Shown piece by piece: positions 8,210-15,940 of a stretch of 38,711 bases of DNA. A model generated the notes under the pieces. It was not told the origin of the DNA and ran no database searches. It worked only from the letters and a program-made list of their open reading frames with translations. The stretch's first letter is position 1; every line of letters begins with the position of its first letter. Made by a program: the position numbers and the translations under genes. Source of the stretch: an uncultured Spirochaetales bacterium (GTDB taxonomy: Bacteria > Spirochaetota > Spirochaetia > Sphaerochaetales > Sphaerochaetaceae). The stretch covers positions 1-38,711 of the forward strand of contig CASEGX010000060.1 in the NCBI GenBank assembly GCA_949287505.1, given 5' to 3'.

Positions 8210-9818
8210 TTGATACCGGAAGTACGGCGGTTTTCCAGATCTTGCATTGTTCTATGCTCTTCCCGAGTATACTTACATGCTCATCATCTTCCTTCTTCAC
8301 GTGTCCTACCAGCACGCTGCCGTCGATGAACTCTGCGTAGATTTTCTGGTTAGTGTCTTCAGCTGTGCGTACAAGCCTCATCTTTTCCTGATAATAAAGG
8401 CCGTTCACGGTCTCTGGCAGTCTGGGGTTATCGCTCTCTGCTGTGATGAACCCGGATTCTGCCAGTGCTTTCATAAGAGGAGTCCTGGCATTCTCAACAA
8501 GCCTTTTCTTAAGCCCTTCATCAAATGGAATGATACGCTCTTCTGGAATCTCCGGCGGTATGAATGAAGAGCAGGCTATGCTGCTTCTTTCTTCCTCTTC
8601 CATGAACCCCGGTCCCTCAGTCTTTCCCAGCATGTCGAAGCCTGCATTCTCCAGAGCTCGTCTCCATAAAGCCTCTGTATCCTTCCTCATGATATAGATT
8701 GTGTCGCTCAGTTTCTCCTCTATATGCATCCTCAGTGTCGGAAGAGCTTCTATGATTCGTGCATTTCTCTCATCTGTGACAAGGATGAGAGCTCTGGATG
8801 TCCTGATAGAAGAAAAGGAGGAGTACCACAGCTCGATTCTTGGATACACAGTCTCAGGGAGAGGATATGAAGAGATTTCCTCAAGGCTCCTCTTTATTTC
8901 TTCCGGAGTCATCTTAAGGGAGAAGGCAGCCTTGGCAGACTGCTTTGTAATCCTCCACTCTGTTGTCCTGTCAGACATGACAGGGGAGGCGTAGAGGAAT
9001 ATCTTTTCAGGAGTCCTCCCTGTATAGGTGATGGAGAAATCAGAGGAGATCGTGAAATGAGATGTCCTTTCCTGAGTCATGATACGTCCTGAATACTCCC
9101 TTCCATCCTTTTCAAGAATGCTGAAAAGAAGAAGATCTTCAAGCGCGATGCTCACACCTGTCAGCTTTTCGATGAGAGCAAGATACTCTTCAATCCTTCC
9201 TTCCTCTATTCCAGACAGCTTTGAAGAGAGGCTGATGAAGCGTGCATACTGGTCACGCTTTGCTGCATTGTAGGCATTGTCTCTGTCAAGAATGACCGCA
9301 AGCCGCTCCTCTTCCTTCAGGGAGAGAAACGAAAGTGTGCTTTCCTTTGAAACGGAGAGAAAGGCATCGCGGTCATCTGCGACACCTAGTTCTATCAGGC
9401 GTTCGATACTCCGGGTGGCAGCATTTATGGCTCTCTCTTTATCAAGTCCTGGAAAGAGGGATGAGAAGAAGTCTGATGATATCGTCCGGTGCCACCTCGT
9501 GCTTGGAAGCACGCCTGAGGCCACAACCGAAAGAAGGAAGGGAAAGAATGCCTCAGGATAAATACTCCTTGTTTTCCTTCTTCCGAGGAGAGGATAGAGC
9601 GAGACAGCTTTCATTCCTCTCTCCGTTACCCTTAGTTTCCCTTCCTTCCACTCTGCCATCTTCCTGTCAGTAAGGGATGCTGTCTCATCGCTTTCTGGAA
9701 TATCTTTTAACGAGAGGGCAATTTCTGTAAGAAACATTCCTTCAGTCTCCGTAAGGACTGCAAGGGCCTTCTCGTCATCTGTTCTTTCAAATCCGAAAGG
9801 AAGCTGCTTCTCACTCAT
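8166..9818 (-). CDS. Helicase-associated protein with XPB-type C-terminal (Helicase_C_3-like) domain
   Basis: A 550-residue protein without ATPase motifs. The segment around residues 340-430 (LPETVYPRIELWYSSFSSIRTSRALILVTDERNARIIEAL... then AGFDMLGK, read in pieces) has the pattern of the domain that follows or partners XPB helicases, in which a nucleotide-free fold scores a value against alternatives (family Helicase_C_3). Similar proteins stand next to XPB in actinobacteria. The upstream ATG at 9887 lies deep in the helicase gene; the ATG at 9818 forms an ATGAGTGA overlap with the helicase stop and starts MSEKQLPFGF, so I chose 9818. Translational coupling with XPB suggests the two proteins work as a complex in DNA repair or recombination, probably in the cytosol. 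The biochemical role is unknown. Confidence 0.7.
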   Translation of the reverse strand: MSEKQLPFGFERTDDEKALAVLTETEGMFLTEIALSLKDIPESDETASLTDRKMAEWKEGKLRVTERGMKAVSLYPLLGRRKTRSIYPEAFFPFLLSVVASGVLPSTRWHRTISSDFFSSLFPGLDKERAINAATRSIERLIELGVADDRDAFLSVSKESTLSFLSLKEEERLAVILDRDNAYNAAKRDQYARFISLSSKLSGIEEGRIEEYLALIEKLTGVSIALEDLLLFSILEKDGREYSGRIMTQERTSHFTISSDFSITYTGRTPEKIFLYASPVMSDRTTEWRITKQSAKAAFSLKMTPEEIKRSLEEISSYPLPETVYPRIELWYSSFSSIRTSRALILVTDERNARIIEALPTLRMHIEEKLSDTIYIMRKDTEALWRRALENAGFDMLGKTEGPGFMEEEERSSIACSSFIPPEIPEERIIPFDEGLKKRLVENARTPLMKALAESGFITAESDNPRLPETVNGLYYQEKMRLVRTAEDTNQKIYAEFIDGSVLVGHVKKEDDEHVSILGKSIEQCKIWKTAVLPVSIRDLEMPSSDSDSL

Positions 9819-11460
9819 AGGCTTCTGCCTTTTCAATTGTATAGCTGTATCCCTGTTCGGAAAGGAATTTCTGTCTGTTCTGGGCAAATTCCTCTTCCTC
9901 CGTATACTCTGTTATGAGCGTATAGAAATGGCTGTCCCTGTCCTTCGGTCTCAGTATTCTTCCAAGCCTCTGTGCCTCTTCCTGCCTGGATCCGAAGGTT
10001 CCGGAAATCTGTATTGCGACAGAGGCATCCGGAAGATCTATTGCGGAGTTGGCGACTTTTGAGACGATGAGCACCTTTACCTTGCCCTCCCTGAAGAGGG
10101 TATAAAGCTCATCGCGTTTCTTTGTCGGTGTCGCCCCTGTTATTATCGGGTAGCCGAATTCCTTTCGGAAATCATCCAGCTGTTCCAGATATTGTCCGAT
10201 GATGAGTATCGATTCACCTTGATGGCGCTCGATGATGAGCCTTGCAGCCTTCATTTTCAGAGGATTCAGGGCAGCAATCCGGTATTTCTCCCTTTTCTTT
10301 GCAATCGCATACTCAATTTCCTTGTCATCCGGGAGAGGAAGCCTTATTTCATGGCAGTAGGCTTTTGCTATGAAGCCTCTCTTCTCAAGCTCCGACCATG
10401 GAGTATCGTAGCGCTTTGGCCCTACAAGTGAGAATACCTCATCCTCTCTTCCGTCCTCACGCACAAGTGTTGCTGTCAGACCAAGCCTGTGTATTGCCTG
10501 AAGCTCTGCCGTGATACGGAAGACGGGAGCCGGAAGCATATGCACCTCGTCATAGATTATGAAGCCCCAGCCACCATCCCTGAAGAGTGAAAAGCGCGGG
10601 TAATTAGAATCAGTGTCAGGTCTCCATGTGACTATCTGATAAGTACAGACTGTCACAGGTTTCATATCCTTCTTCTCTCCGGAATACTCTCCGATCTCAT
10701 CCTCTGTCAGATATGTCTTATCAAGGAGCTCACGTATCCATTGATGAACTGCCGTGACATTCGGGCAGAGTATCAGTGTTCTTGTATTAAGCCGGGCCAT
10801 TGCAAGAATTCCTGCAACTGTCTTCCCCGATCCGCAAGGAAGCACTATTGTCCCGTATCCGCTTCCGCTCCCTCCGTCTCCGAGAAGCGCACTGACCGCG
10901 TCTTCCTGGTAATCCCTTGGTGTGAACGACGGGCGGAGAGTGACAGAAAGAGGCATTCCCTTTTTTAGCGGTATCCTGTCATCCACAGGGAAGCCAAGCT
11001 TGATCATCCTTGCTTTTAGAACGCCTCTGTTCATTCTCTTCACCCTGAATGAGGTGCTGTCCTCAGCCTCTATGAGGGATGAAAGTGATGATTCAGCTTT
11101 GAGCTGCAGTGCAAAAACGGGTCTTCTTACAGTGAGAAGAAGATATTCATCATCGAGCTCTGTGAGAATGAAGTCTCCGTACCTTGCTGCCTGATCCGTG
11201 ATGAAGAACTCAATACGCTGATCGATATCGAATCGCGACCAGCGTCTGAGGCGTGAAAGGATCTCCTCAGCAGAAAGGCCGGAGGAGATTGCATTCCATA
11301 GTGACAGCTGTGATATCTGATATGTGTGTACATGCTCCGGGCTTTTCACGAGGTCTGAGAATGCGATTATATCGGCCCTGCATGCATCTGCTGAGGGTGA
11401 ATGCACATCCAAGAGCATCGTTCTGTCACTTTGCACTGTAAGCGGTCTATCTTCTGCCAT
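9811..11460 (-). CDS. XPB/RAD25-type superfamily 2 DNA helicase
   Basis: A 549-residue helicase. Residues 1-135 match the N-terminal damage-recognition-like part of XPB (LTVQSDRTMLLDVHSPSADA, later YGDFILTELDDEYLLLTV). The motor has PRDYQEDAV (Q motif region), Walker A LPCGSGKTVAG (208-217), motif Ia CPNVTAVHQW, the DEVH box at 304-307, LTATLVREDGRED (motif III with the RED element characteristic of XPB), and motif VI QEEAQRLGRILRPK. XPB proteins open DNA with 3'-5' polarity; bacterial and archaeal members work with nucleases such as Bax1. It overlaps aroC by 14 bp upstream and the helicase-associated gene by 8 bp downstream. A GAGAGGG site precedes the ATG. The family assignment is firm, the repair pathway in this organism is inferred. 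Confidence 0.92.
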   Translation of the reverse strand: MAEDRPLTVQSDRTMLLDVHSPSADACRADIIAFSDLVKSPEHVHTYQISQLSLWNAISSGLSAEEILSRLRRWSRFDIDQRIEFFITDQAARYGDFILTELDDEYLLLTVRRPVFALQLKAESSLSSLIEAEDSTSFRVKRMNRGVLKARMIKLGFPVDDRIPLKKGMPLSVTLRPSFTPRDYQEDAVSALLGDGGSGSGYGTIVLPCGSGKTVAGILAMARLNTRTLILCPNVTAVHQWIRELLDKTYLTEDEIGEYSGEKKDMKPVTVCTYQIVTWRPDTDSNYPRFSLFRDGGWGFIIYDEVHMLPAPVFRITAELQAIHRLGLTATLVREDGREDEVFSLVGPKRYDTPWSELEKRGFIAKAYCHEIRLPLPDDKEIEYAIAKKREKYRIAALNPLKMKAARLIIERHQGESILIIGQYLEQLDDFRKEFGYPIITGATPTKKRDELYTLFREGKVKVLIVSKVANSAIDLPDASVAIQISGTFGSRQEEAQRLGRILRPKDRDSHFYTLITEYTEEEEFAQNRQKFLSEQGYSYTIEKAEAYE

Positions 11461-12514
11461 ATGCCCTCTCTACAAGGAGATGATCTGCAATTGTCAGTGC
11501 AGCCATTGCCTCTACAACAGGAACGGCCCTCGGAAGAATCGACGGGTCATGCCGTCCATGGACGGAAAGCGTTGTGTTCTCTCCGCTTTCCGTGACTGTG
11601 AGCTGCTCCTTTGATACAGACGGAGTTGGCTTTATGGCGACACGGAAAATAATGTCCTCTCCGTTGGAAATCCCTCCGAGGATTCCTCCTGCATTGTTTG
11701 AAAGGAACAGAGGCCTGCCGTTTCCTTTCCTCATCTGGTCATTGTTTTCTGATCCTTTTCTCAGTGTGCTTTCGAAACCTGATCCGAATTCGATTCCCTT
11801 CACGCTTCCGATTGACATCACCGCATGGGCGAGTGTCGCATCCAGCTTGTCAAAGACCGGATCGCCAAGTCCCGGCATTACTCCGCTTATGCGGCATTCG
11901 ATGATGCCTCCGATGCTCTCTCCCTCAGCCCGGGCCTCTTCGATTGCTCTGATCATCTCATCCCTCTCTGGGCTTTCAGGGGCATAGAGCGGGGCAGGAA
12001 ACGGGGGCGCCCATATCACATTCTTTATTCTTATACCGCCTGCGGCTATCACGCCGGCATCTATCCTTATTCCTTCTCTCCTGAGGAAAAGCTTTGCAAG
12101 AGCTCCTCCTGCAACGCGGCACGAGGTCTCCCGCCCTGAGGATCTTCCTCCTCCTCGGTAATCGCGGATGCCATACTTGGCCTTGTATGTATAGTCGGCA
12201 TGCCCCGGACGATAAAGGTCCTTTATGGCGCTGTAGTCCGCAGTGCGCTGTGTCCTGTTCTCTATGATGAAACCTATTGCAGTGCCGGTTGAGACACCCT
12301 CGAAGACTCCGGAGAGTATTCTCACCTCATCATCTTCATTTCTCTGTGTCCCGAGCTTTGTGCTTCCCGGACGGCGCCGCTGCATCTCGCTTCTTATGAA
12401 ATCCTCATCGATTTCTATTCCTGATGGAAAACCGTCAAGGACACCGCCCAGTGCCACCCCGTGTGATTCTCCGAAAGTCGTCAATGTGAGAATCTTCCCG
12501 ATTGAACTAGACAT
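11447..12514 (-). CDS. aroC: Chorismate synthase
   Basis: A 355-residue protein of normal family length that makes chorismate from 5-enolpyruvylshikimate-3-phosphate with reduced FMN. Signatures are LTTFGESHGVALGGVLDG (histidine at 18), RRRPG, TQRNEDDEV, GTAIGFIIEN, the block RPGHADYTYKAKYGIRDYRGG, GRSSGRETSCRVAGGALAK and near the C-terminus DPSILPRAVPVVEAMAALTI, all characteristic. It overlaps shikimate kinase by 8 bp upstream and XPB by 14 bp downstream, so it is the middle of a tightly coupled operon. Nothing unusual in the motifs. Confidence 0.97.
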   Translation of the reverse strand: MSSSIGKILTLTTFGESHGVALGGVLDGFPSGIEIDEDFIRSEMQRRRPGSTKLGTQRNEDDEVRILSGVFEGVSTGTAIGFIIENRTQRTADYSAIKDLYRPGHADYTYKAKYGIRDYRGGGRSSGRETSCRVAGGALAKLFLRREGIRIDAGVIAAGGIRIKNVIWAPPFPAPLYAPESPERDEMIRAIEEARAEGESIGGIIECRISGVMPGLGDPVFDKLDATLAHAVMSIGSVKGIEFGSGFESTLRKGSENNDQMRKGNGRPLFLSNNAGGILGGISNGEDIIFRVAIKPTPSVSKEQLTVTESGENTTLSVHGRHDPSILPRAVPVVEAMAALTIADHLLVERAYGRR

Positions 12515-13031
12515 AACCGTTCTCCTTCAGCTTCTCAACAAGCATCTCTGATGTCTCTGCTTTATCGCGATAAGGGCCGAGATCGACTATAAAGTCTGCC
12601 ATCGCTGTGTATATTGCATCTCTTTTTGCATAGACCTTATGGAAGGATCCTTCTATATCATCCTTGTCGAGAAATGCGGGAAGACCATGCTTCAATATGA
12701 CAGGAAGCATCTCGCTTTCATTCCTCTTGAGATATATGATCTTTCCGCTATTCTTCATGAGTTCCATCAGCTCGGTGTTGTCCGAGGCTCCCCCTCCGAG
12801 AGAGAGAATGAATTCCTGATGGTTCTGTATATATTCTCTGACAGCTTCCAGTTCCTTTTTCATGAAAGCCTCTTTTCCGTGTTCCGTGTAGAATTCACGG
12901 ATTGTCGTATCTATCCTGCTCAGTATGATGTCATCGGCATCTGCGTATGGAAGAGACAGAAGAGACGCTGCAAGCTTTGCCTGTGTTGTCTTTCCTGAAT
13001 GCTTGATGCCTGTAAAGAAGAGCTTAACCAT
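12507..13031 (-). CDS. aroK: Shikimate kinase-like protein with substituted substrate arginines
   Basis: A 174-residue P-loop kinase of normal length for the shikimate kinase family, which phosphorylates shikimate at O3. Walker A is GIKHSGKTT (8-16), the shikimate aspartate lies in YADADDIILSR (29-39), and the glycine loop is LSLGGGAS (76-83). The arginine in YAKRDAIY (R137) is present. However, in GKEAFMKKE (52-60) methionine 57 stands where shikimate kinases have arginine (GExxFRxxE), and the usual lid RPLL is replaced by HGLPAFL. So two conserved arginines are missing. The operon with aroC and a nearby aroDE argue for shikimate kinase; another small-molecule kinase cannot be excluded. No clear Shine-Dalgarno precedes the start. 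Confidence 0.8.
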   Translation of the reverse strand: MVKLFFTGIKHSGKTTQAKLAASLLSLPYADADDIILSRIDTTIREFYTEHGKEAFMKKELEAVREYIQNHQEFILSLGGGASDNTELMELMKNSGKIIYLKRNESEMLPVILKHGLPAFLDKDDIEGSFHKVYAKRDAIYTAMADFIVDLGPYRDKAETSEMLVEKLKENGYV

Positions 13032-13066
13032 AATAGGATTACTCTAACATCAAGTTATTTTCTTCA

Positions 13067-13516
13067 TCAATCCTCATCGGGGCTTCTGTATTCAGGAACG
13101 GAAGGAATGAATGCGCGGTTCTCGAGATACTTCTTTCTTGCCTTTCTTGCTTTCTTTTTAGCTCTCATCTCGACTTTCATGAGATACTCGGCTTCGGCCC
13201 TGTTCTTCCTTGCCTCATTCTCGAACCTGTTCTCAGTGACATTCTTCTTAAGTGCATAGTGGAAGACGACAATCATCATGTACCAGAGGAAGGCCAGGAT
13301 GAATGGAGAGAAATTCCTGAAGGTATATGCGAACTCCGTGATTCCCTGCTCCCCGAGAAGAAGGAGCGTGTCCAGATTCTGGAAGAACAGAAGAAGTGAT
13401 ATTATGGCGGGAAAAAGCCAGTAAAGACCCTGACGAGAGAAAATGAATCTCATTGAAGCCAGGAGGGCCATGAATGATAAAAGCAATGCTGTAAGTGGGA
13501 TGATGTATACAAACAC
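13067..13516 (-). CDS. Small membrane protein with basic cytoplasmic tail
   Basis: A 149-residue protein starting at GTG, with a GGAAGAAA site just ahead. Three hydrophobic segments are visible (about residues 3-25, 31-56 and 70-91), and the final 55 residues are very basic with a repeated KA/RK pattern (MRAKKKARKARKKYLENR) that is probably helical and cytoplasmic. The protein is not a member of a family I recognise. It is the first gene of the operon that continues with aroK, aroC, XPB and the helicase-associated gene, 35 bp ahead of aroK. Its gene starts 35 bp from the divergent dgt gene, so the promoters must overlap. Confidence 0.7.
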   Translation of the reverse strand: MFVYIIPLTALLLSFMALLASMRFIFSRQGLYWLFPAIISLLLFFQNLDTLLLLGEQGITEFAYTFRNFSPFILAFLWYMMIVVFHYALKKNVTENRFENEARKNRAEAEYLMKVEMRAKKKARKARKKYLENRAFIPSVPEYRSPDED

Positions 13517-13551
13517 TTTCTTCCGCCTTGTCTCTATGGTAGCATGTTTTC

Positions 13552-14715
13552 ATGAATCTAAACAGCTATAGCAGTGATATGTCTTCAGCTTTCATGGCAA
13601 GAAAGAGAGAACGTGTGGAGGATGGAAGGGGACCTTATTACCGCGATACCACGGCAATCATACACTCATCTCCGTTCCGTCGGCTCAAACATAAGACGCA
13701 GGTTTTCTTTGCCCCTTCAAATGATCATATATGCACACGTATGGAGCACGTGCTTCATGTAGCTTCAATTGCTTCCGCCATCTGCCGTCCTCTTGGTCTT
13801 GATACGGAGATAGCCTGGGCAATCGGAATGGGGCATGATCTGGGGCATACTCCGTTCGGGCACGTAGGCGAGAGAATCATCTCCAGAATGTCCGAGGAGC
13901 GGGGTCTTGGCAGGTTCGAGCATGAGGTGAACTCGCTGCGTGTTGTTGATTTCCTGTCAAACGGGGGAAATGGATTGAATCTTACCTATGCTGTCAGGGA
14001 TGGGATTGTCTGCCATAACGGTGAGAGCCTGAAGATGCGTATAGTTCCTACCGGAAAGATACGCGACCTGGATGCTGTGACGGAAAGAAACGGGCTCATT
14101 CCCGCGACATACGAAGGTGTTGTCGTACGTTTTTCAGATACGATTGCCTACCTTGGGAGGGACTGGGAAGATGCATACCGCCTTGGAATACTCAAAGGCC
14201 GGGAACTTCCAGATATCGTGAAAGAAAGGCTTGGAACGACGAACGGGCGGATTATCAACACGCTTGTGGATGATCTTGTGAAAGGTGCCGGACAGGAAGA
14301 GGGGATCGGTTTCTCTCCTGATATATTCGAGGCCGTGGAAGCCTTCTCGGATTTCAATTACAGATACATATACCGTTCGGATATCCTCAATGGCTATACC
14401 CGGTATTTTACGCGTCTTCTCCATCTCATCGCTGATTACCTTGAGGATCTGTATCAGTCATACCATCTCGACGAGAATGGATACATGGCAGAGCACAATA
14501 TGCTTGCCGCCGGATTTTATAATCATGCAGCGGGCATGTATCCGAAATACATGGAAAGGGAAGGCTCGGACCGACGCATGATCATCGATTACATCGCCGG
14601 CATGACAGATAACTTCTGCTTGGACTGTGCGAATGAGATACTCAAGCCGGAGCATCTGAATGAGGAGATAGAGCATTCAATCACAGGACGATGGTTCGAT
14701 GCTGCCAGGAACTAG
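13552..14715 (+). CDS. dgt: Deoxyguanosinetriphosphate triphosphohydrolase-like HD-domain protein
   Basis: A 387-residue metal-dependent phosphohydrolase that cleaves dNTP to nucleoside and triphosphate. The HD site is spelled by SSPFRRLKHKTQVF, CTRMEHVLHV (H66), MGHDLGHTPFGH (H95-D96, H104) and a later aspartate in VVRFSDTIAYLGRDWED. Length fits the short Dgt-like group rather than E. coli Dgt of about 500 residues. There is no Shine-Dalgarno sequence; TAGCAT lies six bases before the ATG (13540-13545). An alternative start is ATG 13579-13581 or thereabouts, also without a site. It ends overlapping the convergent nrdR by four bases. Together with NrdR it suggests control of dNTP pools. Substrate preference is unknown. 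Confidence 0.9.
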   Translation: MNLNSYSSDMSSAFMARKRERVEDGRGPYYRDTTAIIHSSPFRRLKHKTQVFFAPSNDHICTRMEHVLHVASIASAICRPLGLDTEIAWAIGMGHDLGHTPFGHVGERIISRMSEERGLGRFEHEVNSLRVVDFLSNGGNGLNLTYAVRDGIVCHNGESLKMRIVPTGKIRDLDAVTERNGLIPATYEGVVVRFSDTIAYLGRDWEDAYRLGILKGRELPDIVKERLGTTNGRIINTLVDDLVKGAGQEEGIGFSPDIFEAVEAFSDFNYRYIYRSDILNGYTRYFTRLLHLIADYLEDLYQSYHLDENGYMAEHNMLAAGFYNHAAGMYPKYMEREGSDRRMIIDYIAGMTDNFCLDCANEILKPEHLNEEIEHSITGRWFDAARN

Positions 14716-15170
14716 GATCTGGCAAGCTTCTCAATCTCTGCAATGAACTGGTCAAGATCGTCGAATGCCCTGTAGACGGATGCAAAGCGTACATATGCCA
14801 CGCGTGATACAGGATAAAGCTGGCGGAGCGTCTCCTCTCCGACCTGCTGGCTTGTCACCGTATTCGAGCTTCCAGCCATCTCGTAGATATTATCCTCGAT
14901 GTTGTGGAGTATCTCATCAATCTCTTCCTGCCTGATTGAGAGCTTCTCGGTGCATTGCCTGATTCCTCTTTCGACCTTCGATATGTCAAAAGGCTGATGC
15001 CGTCCGTCTTTCTTCACCACTATAATCGGCTTTTCCTCGATGCGCTCATAGCTGGTGAAACGGTGTCCGCATTCCAGACATTTCCTTCTGCGCCTTATTG
15101 AAGTTCCTTCTCTGTTAGATCTTGATTCAAGTACTTTGTCGTTGTCTTTTCCGCATCTGGGGCATCGCAT
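14712..15170 (-). CDS. nrdR: NrdR, ribonucleotide reductase repressor
   Basis: A 152-residue protein with an N-terminal zinc ribbon (C3, C6, C31, C34; MRCPRCGKDND and KCLECGHRF) and an ATP-cone at about 49-139 beginning IIVVKKDGRHQPFD. NrdR binds paired boxes ahead of ribonucleotide reductase genes and senses dATP/ATP. The frame is open further upstream, but family alignment fixes the start at the ATG 15168-15170. There is no Shine-Dalgarno; TATCAT lies six bases upstream with a -35-like GTTACA 18 bp further, so the mRNA may be leaderless. The intergenic region to the divergent ACT gene carries two palindromes. No ribonucleotide reductase gene is in the window. Confidence 0.95.
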   Translation of the reverse strand: MRCPRCGKDNDKVLESRSNREGTSIRRRRKCLECGHRFTSYERIEEKPIIVVKKDGRHQPFDISKVERGIRQCTEKLSIRQEEIDEILHNIEDNIYEMAGSSNTVTSQQVGEETLRQLYPVSRVAYVRFASVYRAFDDLDQFIAEIEKLARS

Positions 15171-15176
15171 GCTGTC

Positions 15177-15206
15177 ATGATAGCACAGTATCATTCTTTC
15201 TGTAAC
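15177..15206 (-). promoter_or_regulatory. nrdR promoter, leaderless type
   Basis: On the minus strand GTTACA (15201-15206) and TATCAT (15177-15182) are 18 bp apart, and TATCAT ends six bases before the ATG. The TAACAT half-site at 15203-15208 overlaps the -35. Confidence 0.45.
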
Positions 15207-15213
15207 ATCAATA

Positions 15214-15241
15214 TTGACTTCTATTGTTATTTGAGTAACAT
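15214..15241 (+). promoter_or_regulatory. Promoter of the ACT-domain gene
   Basis: TTGACT (15214-15219) and TAACAT (15236-15241) are 16 bp apart. The -10 is the right arm of the first palindrome, so a protein bound there would block it. Confidence 0.45.
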
Positions 15242-15261
15242 TTATGTTAAATAAATAACAT
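15225..15261. promoter_or_regulatory. Tandem palindromic operator TGTTA-N6-TAACA
   Basis: Two perfect inverted repeats: TGTTA-N6-TAACA at 15225-15240 and ATGTTA-N6-TAACAT at 15244-15261. Their centres are 20 bp apart, two helical turns. A half-site TAACAT is at 15203-15208. The pair covers the -10 and start region of the ACT-domain gene. The bound protein is not known; NrdR and the ACT-domain protein are the nearest candidates. Confidence 0.65.
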
Positions 15262-15271
15262 CGGAGAAGAT

Positions 15272-15940
15272 ATGTCACTGTCAGTTGCCAGCTGTGTTAA
15301 GGAGATAATCAATAAAAGCCCATTCATCTCAGAGATGCTGAGCATCGATTTGATCTCTTATTCAAATCTCGCGCGTTTCATACATGATGAGGTTGAGTCG
15401 ATGTATGGAAAAAGCGTCAACGATGCCTCCATCATCATGGCTGCAAGACGCTATGCCAAAGAGCTTTCAGAGACGACAGAACCCGGCAAGAGGGAGGGCA
15501 AGGGCATTGGTTATGAGATTTCAATGAAGACCAACATCTATGATGTGAATCTCCGGAGAAGCGATGAGAGTGCCGCGCGCCTTGTAAGTCTCTATGGCCT
15601 TGTGAAGCCTTCTCAGGGAGACTTCCTGAATGTCTCCATCGGCTCGCATGAGATATCCCTTTCGGTATCTGACAAATACAGGGCTGCTGTTGATGAGATT
15701 GTGAATGAAGAGGATGTGATTCACCGCTTCACCGATCTTGTTGCCCTGACAATCCTCTTCAAAGGCGATTTCCTCCAGACTCCGGGAATCCTCTACCTTG
15801 CAGCAAGGAAGCTTGCATGGGAAGGGGTCAATATCATTGAAGTTATTTCCACGATGAATGTCCTGACGTTCGTCATACGTAAGGATGAGAGCTCAAGAGC
15901 CTACGAGGCTCTCAATGCATTCCTGGCAGATGAGCTGTAG
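15272..15940 (+). CDS. ACT-domain protein with N-terminal helical (possible DNA-binding) domain
   Basis: A 222-residue protein. Residues 1-70 form a helical block (SPFISEMLSIDLISYSNLAR, then VNDASIIMAARRYAKEL) like the N-terminus of a family of archaeal and bacterial ACT regulators. The C-terminal 70 residues have the ACT fold pattern: beta strand LVALTILFKGDFLQTPGILY, helix with ARKLAWEGVNIIEV, strand STMNVLTFVIRKDE, then a helix SSRAYEALNAFL. ACT domains bind small ligands, often amino acids. A GGAG site is five bases before the ATG. It overlaps the following NTPase gene and is divergent from nrdR. A ligand-responsive regulator is a reasonable guess; its ligand and target are unknown. Confidence 0.7.
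   Translation: MSLSVASCVKEIINKSPFISEMLSIDLISYSNLARFIHDEVESMYGKSVNDASIIMAARRYAKELSETTEPGKREGKGIGYEISMKTNIYDVNLRRSDESAARLVSLYGLVKPSQGDFLNVSIGSHEISLSVSDKYRAAVDEIVNEEDVIHRFTDLVALTILFKGDFLQTPGILYLAARKLAWEGVNIIEVISTMNVLTFVIRKDESSRAYEALNAFLADEL

Noticed and set aside
13248..13553. Minus-strand frame over the start of the small membrane protein
   Set aside because: It is in another frame of the same strand, overlaps the divergent dgt start and has no membrane or family pattern; the basic-tailed protein frame is better.
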